Shown one piece after another: positions 20,801-31,984 of a stretch of 64,000 nt of DNA. Source of the stretch: Petunia secreta (lineage: Eukaryota; Streptophyta; Magnoliopsida; Solanales; Solanaceae); contig JARKIP010000065.1 in NCBI GenBank assembly GCA_029990175.1, positions 21,740,501 through 21,804,500 of the forward strand, in the 5' to 3' direction. Position 1 is the first letter of the stretch; the number at the start of each line of letters is the position of its first letter. A model generated the notes under the pieces. That model did not search any database. It saw only the letters and a program-made list of their open reading frames with translations, and was not told the DNA's origin. The position numbers and the translations under genes were made by a program.

Positions 20801-22162
20801 TGAACCTTCACAAGAAACAAACGTTATCAAAACAACCTCACACACTCCCTCACAAGTGTTTCACTCGGATCACTCGTTTAGTGGTGGTGGCTATTTCACT
20901 CTTGCTTAAATCCAAAGCTTCACTAAGTTGAATAGTAAACCTCAACTTAATCACTCAACTCAAAAGCCAAATGCACTCCGGGGTGAGTGGAGTTGATATG
21001 ACTCTATTGGAACGATAAGCTCTTTAAGTGCGGACTTGAGTCAAAAGAGACTACGAGTCTTCTTTGAATTCTAGTCTCCGATCTAGGCTTGAGTTTCCTA
21101 ATAGCTTAGAAGGGCTAGCACAATTCAAGTAGGTAAGATTACTCAAAGAAGTACTAGCTAGAAGCAATTCAATCAAAGAGACAAGAGATCCTACGAAAAA
21201 CTACCCGAAACCACGCCCTATAGAAGTAGGCGTCCCACCTGTTTTCAGTAGGTGGTCCGCCTGAATCTCTGCAAGAGGAGAGTAGACGGTCCGCCCTCTC
21301 TAGTAGGCGCCCCGCCTCTGCAAAATCCAGAGAGTTCAACAAAAAGAGGCGGTCCGCCCCTTGCACTAGGCGCTCCGCCCACTACAAGCTTCAGCACAGT
21401 TTCAAACATGATTTTCTTGGTTTTGCACCCAAAAATTCAACAATTCTCACGTTGTTTTAGCAATTCAAAGGTACCCCAATGTTGTTTCAATCACAAAGAA
21501 CCAAACCCAACAATTTTTATCAAGCCCCAATCAAAAACAAGTAATCTACCATGTTCATCAACTTCAAGCTTAGGGTTTCAAATTTTCAATTCTTGTGTTT
21601 CAACTTCAAATTGGATGCTTAGGGTACCAAAAGAACGGGTTTCCAATAAGGAACAAACCCCAATAACAATCACACAACGGGTCTATCAAACCAAGAATCC
21701 ATGATCATATATATATATATATATATATTGGTGTTTTTCTTCTTTTTCTTCAATAACAAACAAGAACCTAATATCGAAACTAACCTAGGCACGAAGAATC
21801 AAGGGTCGGGGGTTTGTAGTAAAAAAACCCGAGCCTTGCTCTGATACCAAGATGACAAGGATCAATACGACAAAACAATAAAGATAGGAGAGCGAGACAC
21901 TTCTCGAACTCCCTTCGAAGTAACCCCGGGGAACTTGTCCCGAGATACCCCCGAATCGGCGTCTAGATGGACCTACACTATGCAACCACCCTCGAGTCGC
22001 ACCCGGGACTCGCAAGTAGAATGATCGGGTTTTCGATTCAAGACTCAACTAGGTTCCACTAGTGAATTCAAGCAACCAAGAAAAGGGTTTCTTCAGTAAA
22101 GAGATAAACTCTATTCATCATTCATAAGATTCAAAGGTAAGCTAAGGTTTGAAGAGGTTTTG
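20801..22162 (-). other. R2 leader, PBS and partial LTR, copy 2
   Basis: Leader with AGGCGG/CCGCCT cluster (about 21225-21385), (AT)11 at 21707-21728, PBS 21838-21849, partial LTR 21853-22162 ending in TTTTG (22158-22162) where R3c inserts. No gene seen. Confidence 0.75.
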
Positions 22163-23143
22163 TGATGCAATGGAAACTAGGCGGAAGCGACAAACGATGC
22201 GATAATGCGGAAGCTAAAACAAGATAGGCGATATCGATAGCGATATCGAGATAAAAAGCAAGACGAGGCTTGAAATATTTACCTAAGTAGCACCGAGGAA
22301 CTTGTCTCGATTTACCCCGGGTGAAGTCAAGGATCACCTATACTATGCAACTACCCTCAAGAGACACTCGGATCTCGCAAATAGAATGATCAAAGAGGTT
22401 ACGATGTTCAACTTGGAATCCACCAAGTGAAATCATGCCCACTCACGGGTTCTTCATTGAGATTCACTCAAGAAATTCATCGTTCTACATTCAAGGTTGG
22501 TTAATACAATAAATGAAATGAGGGTTGTATTTATAGCACCCCATTACATGGTTTGTCAAGTTTCTGGTCCGCTGCCCATCAGACAAGCATCGGGATCGCG
22601 TGAATGGAATAGCGATCGCGCAGGGCACTCTCTTGCAGGGGCGCACGATCGCGCAGAGTGTGGCGCGAAGGCGAAGAACAAGCAAAGTCACTTCACGATC
22701 GCGAAGGTGTGCACGCGATCACGAAGAGCAATTCCTATTCGTTAGGCAGTAAGCTCAGAAAGTGCTGCCCTGTCTTGCCCTGTTTTGCTCCCCTGTTTCC
22801 TACACTGTTTCCTGCCCTGTTTCCTCTTTGATTGAGCTCCAATGCATTGTCTTCAAGTCGTCTCCTGAGCTCATATCATCCATGCCTTGACTTCCAAACC
22901 AAGTGTAGGTGTCGATGCAATTTGGGTTGCATCATCCTCCCCTTCTTGAGATGATTTCGTACTCGAAATTAAGGCGTCCTCCTCCAAGGTAGCATCACCT
23001 ACATCAAAAAGGCAAACAACACAAAAGTTCCTACTACAAGAGTAGGTTAGTGCACCAAGTGTGGGAAAACACACTCTTATGGTACAACCAAGTATCAATG
23101 GCAACAAAGAAGCTCATGTTCCAAAAGGAACTAGCAATTACTT
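22163..23143 (-). mobile_element. R3c, left part: 3' LTR, PPT, start of internal
   Basis: Complete 3' LTR 22163-22934 (772 bp), PPT, and about 210 bp of internal sequence. It is interrupted at 23144 by the R4 array; the TSD half TACTT is at 23139-23143. The uninterrupted site is visible in R3a (7315-7319) and R3b (15195-15199). R3c resumes at 50483. Confidence 0.9.
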
Positions 23144-23935
23144 TGATAAGACTCAAAATCGCGGAAGCAAGTAATGTAGAGGCGGAAGCAATTAAGACAC
23201 GATAACCAAGAAATAGGGATGGGGAAGAACAGAAAATAGGAGAAAAGAATGAATCAAACTAAACACATAGATTGATTCAAAAGGGAGAAGAGACTTGAAC
23301 CATTAAACGGGACTCACACTAGCGGTGATCCACCATGGATTCAACGTAAGAGATACATGAAGCCAAGCTTCAACAGGAATGGCCAAGCCTATTCTATCTT
23401 CTATTCTCTCAATTCAACATTAACTACTTCAAAATAGGCTAAGCATGGCTATTTATAGTGTTTCCCAAGCTTGCATAATGACTAAAATACCCTTTCTAAT
23501 AAGGTTCACCAAATAGGCCACGTAGGGCAAAACAGTAAAATAAGCATAAATCCAGCAGCTGGGAGGGGCGCCTGAGCTGGGAGGGGCACCTGGCTTGTTC
23601 ATGGTCTGGGAGGGGCGCCTAGATGCAGGAGGCCTCCTGCAGGCGGGGGCCTGGCTAGGCGGGGCGCCTGGCTAGGCGGGGGCTTGGCTAGGCGGAGCGC
23701 CCGGCTAGAAGGGGCGCGTGTGCAATTTGCATCCTTGTGCAGTGAGGTCTCTAGGCGGGGAGCCTGGGCTAGGCGGGGCGCCTGGATGTGCTGGGCCTCC
23801 CTCCTCCTCCTTAGGCGTGGGGCCTAGAGCTGAAGCCATCCGAAACACTTCCAAAACTCTCGACTTCAAGTCCTTGGCATCCTCCAATCCCGGCCCTTGA
23901 TGGTAAGTACTCTAAGCTCGATTTGAGGCTTATCA
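23144..23935 (-). repeat. R4 LTR a (3' LTR of unit 1)
   Basis: 792 bp, TGATAAGACTC...GAGGCTTATCA. TATA (plus CTATTTATAG) at about 23449; GGCGGGGCGCCTGG-type repeats at about 23570-23825. PPT follows on the minus strand (plus ATCCTCCCCTTCTTGAAAGG). Confidence 0.92.
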
Positions 23936-24028
23936 TCCTCCCCTTCTTGAAAGGATTTCGTCCTCGAAATCAAACCATCAAGACCTACATTCAAAACAAG
24001 CACAAAACAAAAGTTTCCTACTTCACAA

Positions 24029-25283
24029 CTAGGTTAGCTTAACAAGAATAAGTGCAAGTAGTGTGGAAAACACACTCTTGTGATAGAGCCAAGCATCAAT
24101 AACCATCAAAAATCTTATGTCTCCAAAGGAGACAACAAATTCTTGGCTCAACAAGAACAAGCACTCATTTTCAAAACAAGCAAAGAGATCAAAGTCATGC
24201 AACATGTAGCAACCAAATGTCCTATGACCCCTAAGCTTACTACCAACCCACCAAGCCGTCAAATCAATTTTATCACAATGTGACACATTGGCTTTGGTAT
24301 GTCCAACACTCAAGGTGTGATCAACATGTGGAGTGGAGTAAACTAAATAGTTCAATTGACAACTAACATCAAATACTCCACTCCCCTTCTTGGAAGCACT
24401 CTTACACAAATCAAGAGTGACTTCCTCACCTCCAAATCCAACTCCAAGACAATCTCCCTCACTAGGCAAACTCCAAAGGAAGGTCTCCAAACTAGGTCCT
24501 TCATCATTATAGTCCACACAATGAAGGTTAGGACTACTAGAAGATGGTTCAACACAGTCAATATCAAGACCATTCATCCCACTTGGAGTTCCAAACAATG
24601 GATAGTCCACAGAGTCTAACCTTTCAAACCATGGAGGTTCTATTCTATTAGCAATCCTAGTCCGATACAATTCGCTACCACAGACGAGATCATTTTCACA
24701 CAATGGAAATGTAAAAGCATGTACCTTAAATTCATAGTCACCCAAAAACATGGTATCAAGACTAGGTTCTTCACTCTCACCCGAGGAGTTATTGAAAACA
24801 ATTCGATCCATCTCATTCACTAGGGACTCCTCAAGGTCACTACCAACCTCACTACAACACATAGGCCCACCATTATCAAGCAATTCATCAAGGGAAAAGA
24901 TGGGGTATTCATTCAACTCATCCTCTCCTTTATCAAATATAGGTGGAGTGTCATAACAAGGATCACAAATAGGGACTACACATTCTTCACTAGTGAGAGG
25001 TTCAATGAAAACCGAGCTCACATCATGATTTGGCTTGTCATCCCTCTCAACTAGTGGTTCACAATCACACACAAGTTGACCAACCGACTCTACACTAGTT
25101 GCAAACACATTGTAATCACACAATTCACCAACACTGTCATAAGACAAGGAAGTAACATGTTCAAGGAAAGAACTTTCACATACCTTTGAGTTGTCATCTC
25201 GCTCACTCAATGCACTTGAAGTGTCTTGGATTGTCCCTTCACCTTGAAGTTCACATTGAAGATCTTCTTCACCTTGTCTATCA
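24029..25283 (-). CDS. R4 unit 1 ND domain
   Basis: Open frame of more than 390 codons, homologous to ND of R3 and R5 but clearly diverged: CDPCYDTPPIFDKGEDEL, GGPMCCSEVGSDLEESL, ELYRTRIANRIEPPWF, GGEEVTLDL, KKGSGVFD, HVDHTL, LRGHRTFGC, then one copy of the terminal repeat (SQEFVVSFGDIRFL, IDAWLYHKSVFST). No ATG of its own; upstream it is cut at about 25284 by a deletion of roughly 555 bp relative to unit 2. Function unknown. Confidence 0.78.
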
Positions 25284-26388
25284 ATCTTGCATAGGCGTAG
25301 AAGGTATACTAGGAGATGACTTGATCTTTACCCCAAGAGGCTCAAAGTCATAAATCAATTGGCCCTTACCGAAGTAATACCTATCGTTCACATTACTATA
25401 TCGCACCTCTTGCCTTGCAACCATGAGTCACCTAACCACACATGACAATGTTGCATGGGGTACACATGACACCACACATAACCCTAATAACCCCTATGAG
25501 ATATGCACACCCGAGCTTGCTTGGAAATCCATACTGTGTAGTACTCATAAGGATAATCTAGGGCATAGCAAGGTAGCCTTAGCTCATCAACCAGCGAGGT
25601 ACTAACACAATTGGCATCGGTGTCACCAATCTTGAGATAGTACCCTCCATTACCTTCCACCTCAACAAGGAACCTCCTTAGACCCAACTGTAGTATAGGA
25701 TCATTTAAGTACAATCTTGGAACTTCAAGATAACCATCACTATAACCTCGGATCTTCCTCAATCCTTCTCACCTAGCAACACCACTAGGATAACTTCCAC
25801 TTCCCGTCACTCTTCCAACATTAGAAGCGTTGCCGAAAGTCGAGGAAGGAGTACCATTATGGAACCCATAATTGCTTCTCGCCTTGGTTCCATAGCCCAT
25901 AGCACCACTCCTACAACCACTACTAGACCAATGCACCCCGGTAACGGTAAGAGCAACACTTCTCATTCCACCCTTCACATGGAGTTAGAAGCACCAAGCC
26001 GTTTAGCATAAGTGGAATAAGCAAGCTTCTCCCTTCCCATGGAACAACCACCTCCTCCTCCCATACTAATGGAAGGACCTCTACTACTCCCATGCACACC
26101 ACAAGCAACATCAAGAGAAGATGAAAATGAACAATTCTCATAATCAACCTCATCATCAATTCTCTCTACGTCACTATCATCATGTTCAAATTCATCACAA
26201 GAAGAGTAAGTTGGATCAGCATACCTTGAAGCGTCACTATCTTCATATTCTTGACTTGGAGCATAAGATATTTCACATTCGTTTTCGCAAGCCCCATAGT
26301 CTTCTTCATCTTCATAATCAACATAGTGACCCGCTTCATCATAATATGAGCCTTGGTTTCGCGAATCGTCATAGCAATACCTATCATT
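25284..26388 (-). pseudogene. R4 unit 1 tyrosine/aspartate-rich ORF1 and protease-like domain, broken
   Basis: Counterpart of 42556-43654. From right: an acidic Y/G/D-rich stretch, GVQGSSRGPSISMGG-like linker, a Ser/Gly-rich stretch, then a retropepsin-like fold in which D-S-G is replaced by D-T-D. A nonsense codon near 25766 (in place of a Gly codon in GVARGGG) splits it. It is joined at about 25284 directly to ND by deletion. N-terminal residues lie at 30871-30942, beyond R5a. Confidence 0.65.
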
Positions 26389-26393
26389 ACCAT

Positions 26394-27212
26394 TGATGCT
26401 GGGGAAATTGGAGCCAAAGCGTCAACCATCAAGAGCCAACCTCGAGAGCACAAAGGATGCAAGTGAAGGGCTCCGTAAGCGACTTGAAGATCATGCATTC
26501 ACTTTCCATGGAAGGAGAATCATCTAGGCCACAAGGAGGAGCTTAAAAGACTCAATTCGAGGCACCTCAACATGTTACAGGAAGAGGCGGACCGCCCCTT
26601 TGTTTAGGCGGACCGCCTACTGTGTTGAAGCTGAAAAGAGGCAGAGCGCCTCTATGGGGAGGCGGAGCGCCTACCTTGCTGCCCACTCTCAGGGCCTTCA
26701 AATGAGGCGGGGCGCCTACTAGAGTAGGCGGGGCGCCTAGTCCCTTGTTCAAGCCATCCGAAAATCCTTCTATTTTGTTGTGTAATTCCAACTTTGGCCC
26801 TAAGTGGCTTCTATTGTTTTAACCCACTTTGGGGGTATTTATGACATTTCATTATGCATTGTAGAAGACTATAAATGTCTTCCTTAGGCTTTCATTTCAT
26901 TAACATCACCTTGAGTATTGAAGAAACTTGAGTTATGCTCTCTTTGAACCCTTGTTGGGAACTTGAATTCAATTGGTGGATTCCAATTTGAACTTCATCC
27001 ATCTTTGATCACTCTATTTGCAAGAGTCGGGTATCTCTTGAGGATAGTTGCATAGCGTAGGTGATTCCTTGATATTCACCCAAGGTGTAGCGAGACAAGT
27101 TCCTCGATGCTACTTAGGTAATCGTTCGAGTCTCGTCTCGTTTTTATCTTTATCTTTATCGCTTTCGCATTTTCGTATCGTTTCTAGTTTCCGCTCGTTT
27201 TTCCCTGCATCA
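26394..27212 (+). repeat. R5a 5' LTR
   Basis: 819 bp, TGATGCTGGGG...CCCTGCATCA. AGGCGGACCGCCT-type palindromes in U3 (about 26583-26740), TATA (CTATAAATG) about 26870. Confidence 0.9.
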
Positions 27213-28092
27213 GTTGGTATTAGAGCACGGATCGAGTGTTGTTCTTACAAACCCGCGTTCCTTGTTCGTAGTATCCTTATCTTTGTTGTTATTGTGTTTG
27301 TTCTTGAAAATTTGAAGAAAAACAAAAAAATTCAAAAATTTGAAAACTACAAAAAAATTGGTGAAACTTGTTGGATTCAAACACCCAATCATTGAAAATC
27401 ATTGGGCTTTGATATATGTTTGATACCCATTCTTTTGGTACCAAAATATCTTGATTTGGTGTTGTGATTTTAAATTTGAAGAATCAAATCTCAAAATTTT
27501 CAAAACCCTAGAAACTTGGCTTCAAGAATCGAAATCGATTATTTGTTGTTTGATTGGGGTTAAAAATTATTGGGGTTTGTTTGTAATCATCCTATACACC
27601 TTTGGGTACTATTAGATTGGAAAAACAATGTGTTTTCGTTGGAAATTTGGGTGCTAAAGAATCAAAAACGTGGAGTGCAAATCTGCAGGAAAACCAAGTA
27701 GGCGGACCGCCTACATTTTGAGGCGAACCGCCTCCCTCTATGCAGCTCTCTGGAAGCTGTCCGGATTGTAGTTTTTCGTAGGTTTTCTCTTTTTCTTGGC
27801 TTGTATCCCTTCCGGCTAGTACTTTTCAAGTAACTTTTTGCTTCAAGTGCTCACCTATATAGCCTAGCATTCATTGAGTCCCATCAACTCCACTCTTCCC
27901 GAAGAGTATTTGGTTCTTGTGAATTTGATTGGTTATTGAGGAAGTTGTTCAACTACGAGGAAGCCTTTGAATCAAGTTTGAGTGACAAATCCCCCACCAC
28001 TAAATGAGTGTACCGAGTGACATACAAAAGTGAGGGAGCGGGTTAGGTTTTTACTCTAACCTCTTTATCTTGTCCTTGATTTTTGTAGGTAC
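27213..28092 (+). other. R5a PBS and leader
   Basis: PBS, then non-coding leader with palindromes at about 27698-27732 (GTAGGCGGACCGCCTAC) next to CTCTCTGGA, and TGTAGGTAC at 28084-28092 just before the ATG. Confidence 0.75.
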
Positions 28093-28254
28093 ATGGCCGG
28101 AGACGTATACGATACCATTAAGGTACCGGTAAGTACTTTGGTCAACCTCTTGGCCGAGGTGAGATCCATAAGCTCGAGGCTTGATCGCCTCAAAGAGGAA
28201 TGGACCCCGAGTGTCCAAAAGGATGCCGGAGAAGGCATTAGTGAAAGGAAGTAG
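28093..28254 (+). CDS. R5a gag N-terminal fragment
   Basis: 53 codons, ATG at 28093: MAGDVYDTIKVPV..., same N-terminal segment as R3. It ends at TAG 28252-28254, just before the LGNPQ-type repeats, which are out of frame after a small deletion relative to R5b (28250). No capsid or protease follows. Confidence 0.8.
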   Translation: MAGDVYDTIKVPVSTLVNLLAEVRSISSRLDRLKEEWTPSVQKDAGEGISERK

Positions 28255-28460
28255 GCAATCCCCAACCGTTGGGCACTCCCCAACAAGTGGGCATTCCCCA
28301 CAACTTGGGCATTCCCCAAGTAGATGTAAATACTCACTCTAGGAGTAATTCTACTACTCCTATGAGGCAACCAATGGCAAATGAGGGAGTTGGGGAAAGT
28401 GAGCGAGGTGATAACATTATTGGACCTCATCCCCACACACTTGCACATGAGAGCGATTAG

Positions 28461-29870
28461 AAAGAAAGAAGAGGAGAGGAAAAACAAATTGAGAGTGAGG
28501 GCACCCTTTGTCCTAACCATGTGTTATCTTCTTCCTCTTGCTATAGCTTTTGTGTAGGTACTCTTGGAGGCGAGCTATTGGAGCCTCAACCGTTTGCCTT
28601 GGACAGAAGACAAGAGGATGGAGATCATCATTGTGAGTTTCGTGACGGAGGGATTGAAGGCGACACTACAAGCTATGTGAGTGCTCACGGGAGCGACTCA
28701 AATGTAAGTGTTACCTTCCCTTTTCATGAACATGCTAATCCCTTGTCTAGTGGAGACTCAATGCTTGTTGTTGCTTGCAATGCCTATATTGAACTTGCAA
28801 CTAGTGAAGAGTCTAATGGTCAACTTGTGTGCGCATATGAACCGCTAGTAGAGAGGAATGGAAAGCAACATCAAGATGTGAGCCCGATATTCAATGAACC
28901 CCTCTTTAGTGAAAATGTAGTAGTTGACCTAGGTATCGAACCTTGTTATGACACCCCACCAATATTTGATGAAGTGGAAGATGAGTTATGTGACTCTACA
29001 CTCGTTGATATAATTGGTTTTGGTGGGTTTGTGTGTCGTATTAAGGATGATAGTGGCTTTGACGAGTCCAAATTGCATGAATTGGACAAGGTTGTCTATA
29101 ATGACTCCTCAAGTAAGAGTGAAGAACCTAGCTTTGATACTTCACCTTTGCTTGACCTTGAGAATGGGATGCGTACTTTTACTAATCCTTTGTTTGAGGG
29201 CATCCTTATTGGTGGTGGTGAGTTGTATCGAGCTAGAGTTAGGAATGAGTTGGAACCTCCGTGGTGTGAGGGATTTGATCCCATAGACAACTCTTTGTTT
29301 GAAGCTTCGAGTGAGGTAGATGATTCTTCTAGTGACCCTACTCTTGTTGGTTCGGGTTATGATGATGAAGAGGCCATTATTAATTCCTTCCTTGAGAGCT
29401 TACCTTGTGAGAGGGGTTGTCTCGAGGATGAAATTGGAGGTGAGGAGGTATCTCTTAGTGTGAGTATGCGAGCTTTTAAGAAGGGGAGTGGGTTGTTTGA
29501 TGCTAAATGTGAATTGCTCTACTTTACCTATCACATTCCACATGTTAACCACACTTTGAGAGTTGAGCATGCCGAACCCATTGTGCCACATTGTGAAAGC
29601 ATTGCATTAAAGGTTTGGCGTGTCGAGCATGAGCTTAGGGGTTATAGGAAACTTGATTGTGTAATCTTGAATATTCTATGTCCTAATGATCTCTTTGCTT
29701 GTCATGATTGTTATGATCTCTTGTTGGACTTGCCTACTCGCGTAGTGGGACATTTTGGTGTGCTAATCTTGAACTTAGGGATCATAGGGATGTTGATAGC
29801 TTGCTTTTGCATATCTCACGCGCTATTGATCTATTTGTTTGTTCTTGTGTTGGGTGTACTTGTTTGTTGA
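28461..29870 (+). CDS. R5a ND domain
   Basis: Open for 469 codons; no ATG at its start. Close to R3 ND: CVGTLGGELLEPQPFAL, CYDTPPIFDEVEDEL, ESKLHELDKVVYNDSSS, ELYRARVRNELEPPWCEGF, SLFEASSEVDDSSSDPTL, GGEEVSLSVSMRAFKKGSG, HVNHTLRVEH. Near 29725 a deletion relative to R5b shifts the frame, so the first terminal repeat is lost and the tail is out of frame. TGTAGGTAC with upstream pyrimidines is at 28553-28561, at the start of ND. Function unknown. Confidence 0.75.
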   Translation, partial: KERRGEEKQIESEGTLCPNHVLSSSSCYSFCVGTLGGELLEPQPFALDRRQEDGDHHCEFRDGGIEGDTTSYVSAHGSDSNVSVTFPFHEHANPLSSGDSMLVVACNAYIELATSEESNGQLVCAYEPLVERNGKQHQDVSPIFNEPLFSENVVVDLGIEPCYDTPPIFDEVEDELCDSTLVDIIGFGGFVCRIKDDSGFDESKLHELDKVVYNDSSSKSEEPSFDTSPLLDLENGMRTFTNPLFEGILIGGGELYRARVRNELEPPWCEGFDPIDNSLFEASSEVDDSSSDPTLVGSGYDDEEAIINSFLESLPCERGCLEDEIGGEEVSLSVSMRAFKKGSGLFDAKCELLYFTYHIPHVNHTLRVEHAEPIVPHCESIALKVWRVEHELRGYRKLDCVILNILCPNDLFACHDCYDLLLDLPTRVVGHFGVLILNLGIIGMLIACFCISHALLIYLFVLVLGVLVC

Positions 29871-30073
29871 ACCAAGTAATGGCTAGTTCCCTTGGGAACA
29901 TGAACTTCTTTATGGCTATTGATACTTGGTTATACCATAAGAGTGTGTTTTCCCCACACTTGTGGCACTAACCTACTCTTGTATTAGGAGTTTTGGTTTT
30001 GTTTGTGCTTGTCTTTGATTGTAGGACTTGATGGTTTGATTTCGAGGACGAAATCCTTTCAAGAAGGGGAGGC
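29871..30073 (+). other. R5a 3' untranslated end and PPT
   Basis: Remnant of the second ND repeat in another frame (TWLYHKSVFSP at about 29918-29956), then non-coding sequence to the PPT (TCAAGAAGGGGAGGC) ending at 30073. Confidence 0.7.
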
Positions 30074-30870
30074 TGATGCCGGGAAAATTGGAGCCAAAGC
30101 GTCAACAATCAAGAGCCAACCTCGAGAGAACAAAGGATGCAAGTGAAGTACTCCGTAAGCGACTTGAAGATCATGCATTCACTTGCCATGGAAGGAGAAC
30201 CATCTAGGCCAGAAGGAGGAGCTTAAAAGACTCAATTCGAGGCGCCTCAACATGTTACAGGAAGAGGCGGACCGCCCCTTTGTTCAGGCGGACCGCCTAC
30301 TGTGTTGAAGCTGAAAAGAGGCGGAGCGCCTCTATGGGGAGGCGGAGCGCCTACCTTGCTGCCCACTCTCAGGGCCTTCAAATGAGGCGGGGCGCCTAGT
30401 CCCTTGTTCAAGCCATCCGAAAATCCTTCTATTTTGTTGTGTAATTCCAACTTTGGCCCTAAGTGGCTTCTATTGTTTTAACCCACTTTGGGGGTATTTA
30501 GGACATTTCATTATGCATTGTAGAAGACTATAAATGTCTTCCTTAGGCTTTCATTTCATTTACATCACCTTGAATATTGAAGAAACTTGAGCTATGCTCT
30601 CTTTGAACCCTTGTTGGGAAGTTGAATTCAATTGGTGGATTCCAATTTGAACTTCATCCATCTTTGATCACTCTATTTGCAAGAGTCGGGTATCTCTTGA
30701 TGATAGTTGCATAGCGTAGTGATTCCTTGACATTCACCCGAGGTGTAGCGAGACAAGTTCCTCGTTGCTACTTAGGTAATCGTTCGAGTTTCGTCTCGTT
30801 TTTATCTTTATCTTTATCGCTTCCGCATTTTCGTATCCTTTCTAGTTTCCGCTCGTTTTTCCCTGCATCA
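30074..30870 (+). repeat. R5a 3' LTR
   Basis: 797 bp; differs from the 5' LTR among others by loss of a palindrome repeat (about 20 bp near 30390). Confidence 0.92.
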
Positions 30871-30942
30871 ACCATCATAGGAACCATAGTCTCCATCATC
30901 TCCGTATGAGTCATACCCTCCTCAATCGTCATCCGAAGCCAT
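30871..30942 (-). pseudogene. R4 unit 1 ORF1, N-terminal codons
   Basis: Minus strand, ATG at 30940-30942: the start of the Y/G/D-rich ORF1 (DSYGDDGDYGSYDG), cut by R5a. It continues at 26388 on the other side. Confidence 0.7.
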
Positions 30943-31142
30943 AGTTGTAACCAAAGAGTTAAGGACCTCACAATTTCGCTCCCTCACGTGTGTCACTCGA
31001 AAGATGTCACTCAATTTTCTTTCCTCTCGTGTATACACTCAAGGTCGTTGGCTTTTGTGACCTCACTCTATTGTTCTCACAACTCAAGCCTTTTTCCACT
31101 CAAGACCTTCTTGTCTCTTAGTAATCACAATGGCAAGATCAA

Positions 31143-31969
31143 TGATGAGACCCAAACCCCCTCAAGACCCTTCACTCGGAGTCAAGCCAAGTTGATCCAA
31201 GATACCCATCTTCACTTGATATGGAAGGGTACGGAAGAAGGCCCCGGGAGCGACTTGAAGACTATACTTTGGTGTGCCATGGATGGAGGACCTTCTAGTA
31301 CACTTGACGAGGCATCCAGAGCACTTTTGGAAGCAACTCAAGAGGCCACAGCACCAGGCGGACCGCCTACTCAACTAGGCCGGCCGCCTAGTCTTTGATC
31401 ACTCTCTGGATCTCACCAGGTGGACCGCCTCTGTGAGAGTCCCAATCCAGGCGGACCGCCTACTCCTTCAGCATAGTGAAAGCAGGCGGGGCGCCTAGTT
31501 AAAGTAGGCTGGGCGCCTACTTTGTGAAGGGGTGCGGGATTCCTAGTTTATTTGCTAAGTTTTGGACAACTATAGCCCTATGAGGCCTTATTGTTTTAAC
31601 CCACTTTGGGGGTATTTTTGAGCTTTCATTACATGTAAGTGAAGTCTATAAATACTTCACAAACCTATTCAAACCATAGTCTACCTTGAATTTTATGAAT
31701 GATGAAAAGAAACTATCTCTTGTTTGGAGAACCCTTTGTCTTGGTTGCTTGAATTCACTAGTGGAACCTAGTTGAGTCTTGAACCGAAAACCCGATCATT
31801 CTATTTGCGAGTCCCAAGTGTGACTCGAGGGTAGTTGCATAGTGTAGGTCCTCCTTGACACCGATACGAGGGTATTATGGAACGAGTTCTCCATAGTTAC
31901 TTCGTAGGGAGTTCGAGTAGTGTCTCGCTCTTTATCTTTATTTCCGCGTTTCATTTTTTATTCTTATCA
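31143..31969 (+). repeat. R6 5' LTR
   Basis: 827 bp. The first about 85 codons of the LTR are an extension of the pol frame (TPSRPFTRSQAKLIQD). Palindromes AGGCGGACCGCCT and variants at 31356-31518; TATA at 31647. Confidence 0.95.
31647..31655 (+). promoter_or_regulatory. R6 TATA box
   Basis: TATAAATAC, 504 bp into the LTR; same position in the 3' LTR (38444-38452). It places the palindromes in U3 about 130-290 bp upstream. Confidence 0.7.
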
Positions 31970-31972
31970 TCT

Positions 31973-31984
31973 TGGTATCAGAGC
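31973..31984 (+). other. R6 primer-binding site (tRNA-iMet)
   Basis: TGGTATCAGAGC, three bases after the LTR. Confidence 0.93.

Larger units (their letters stand above)
14924..22757. repeat. 7.88-kb tandem duplication, copy 2
   Basis: See copy 1. It contains most of R3b, R2 gag copy 2, its leader, the partial R2 LTR and the first part of R3c. Confidence 0.9.
26394..30870 (+). mobile_element. R5a, non-autonomous element (gagN-ND)
   Basis: LTR 26394-27212, PBS 27215-27226 (TGGTATTAGAGC, one change), internal, PPT ending 30073, LTR 30074-30870. TSD ACCAT at 26389-26393 and 30871-30875. It lies inside R4 ORF1, opposite in orientation. It has neither protease nor RT/integrase. Confidence 0.92.

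Noticed and set aside
26166..26498. 110-codon minus-strand ORF crossing the R5a boundary
   Set aside because: It reads through an insertion junction in a frame different from ORF1; a shadow.
28461..29870. Envelope-like gene
   Set aside because: ND is in the place of RT-integrase, has no signal peptide, clear membrane anchor or cleavage site, and in R3d is in one frame with protease.
31356..31518. CRISPR-like array from repeated AGGCGGACCGCCT
   Set aside because: Spacing is irregular, spacers are short LTR sequence, and no cas genes exist; the motifs are U3 palindromes of a plant retrotransposon.
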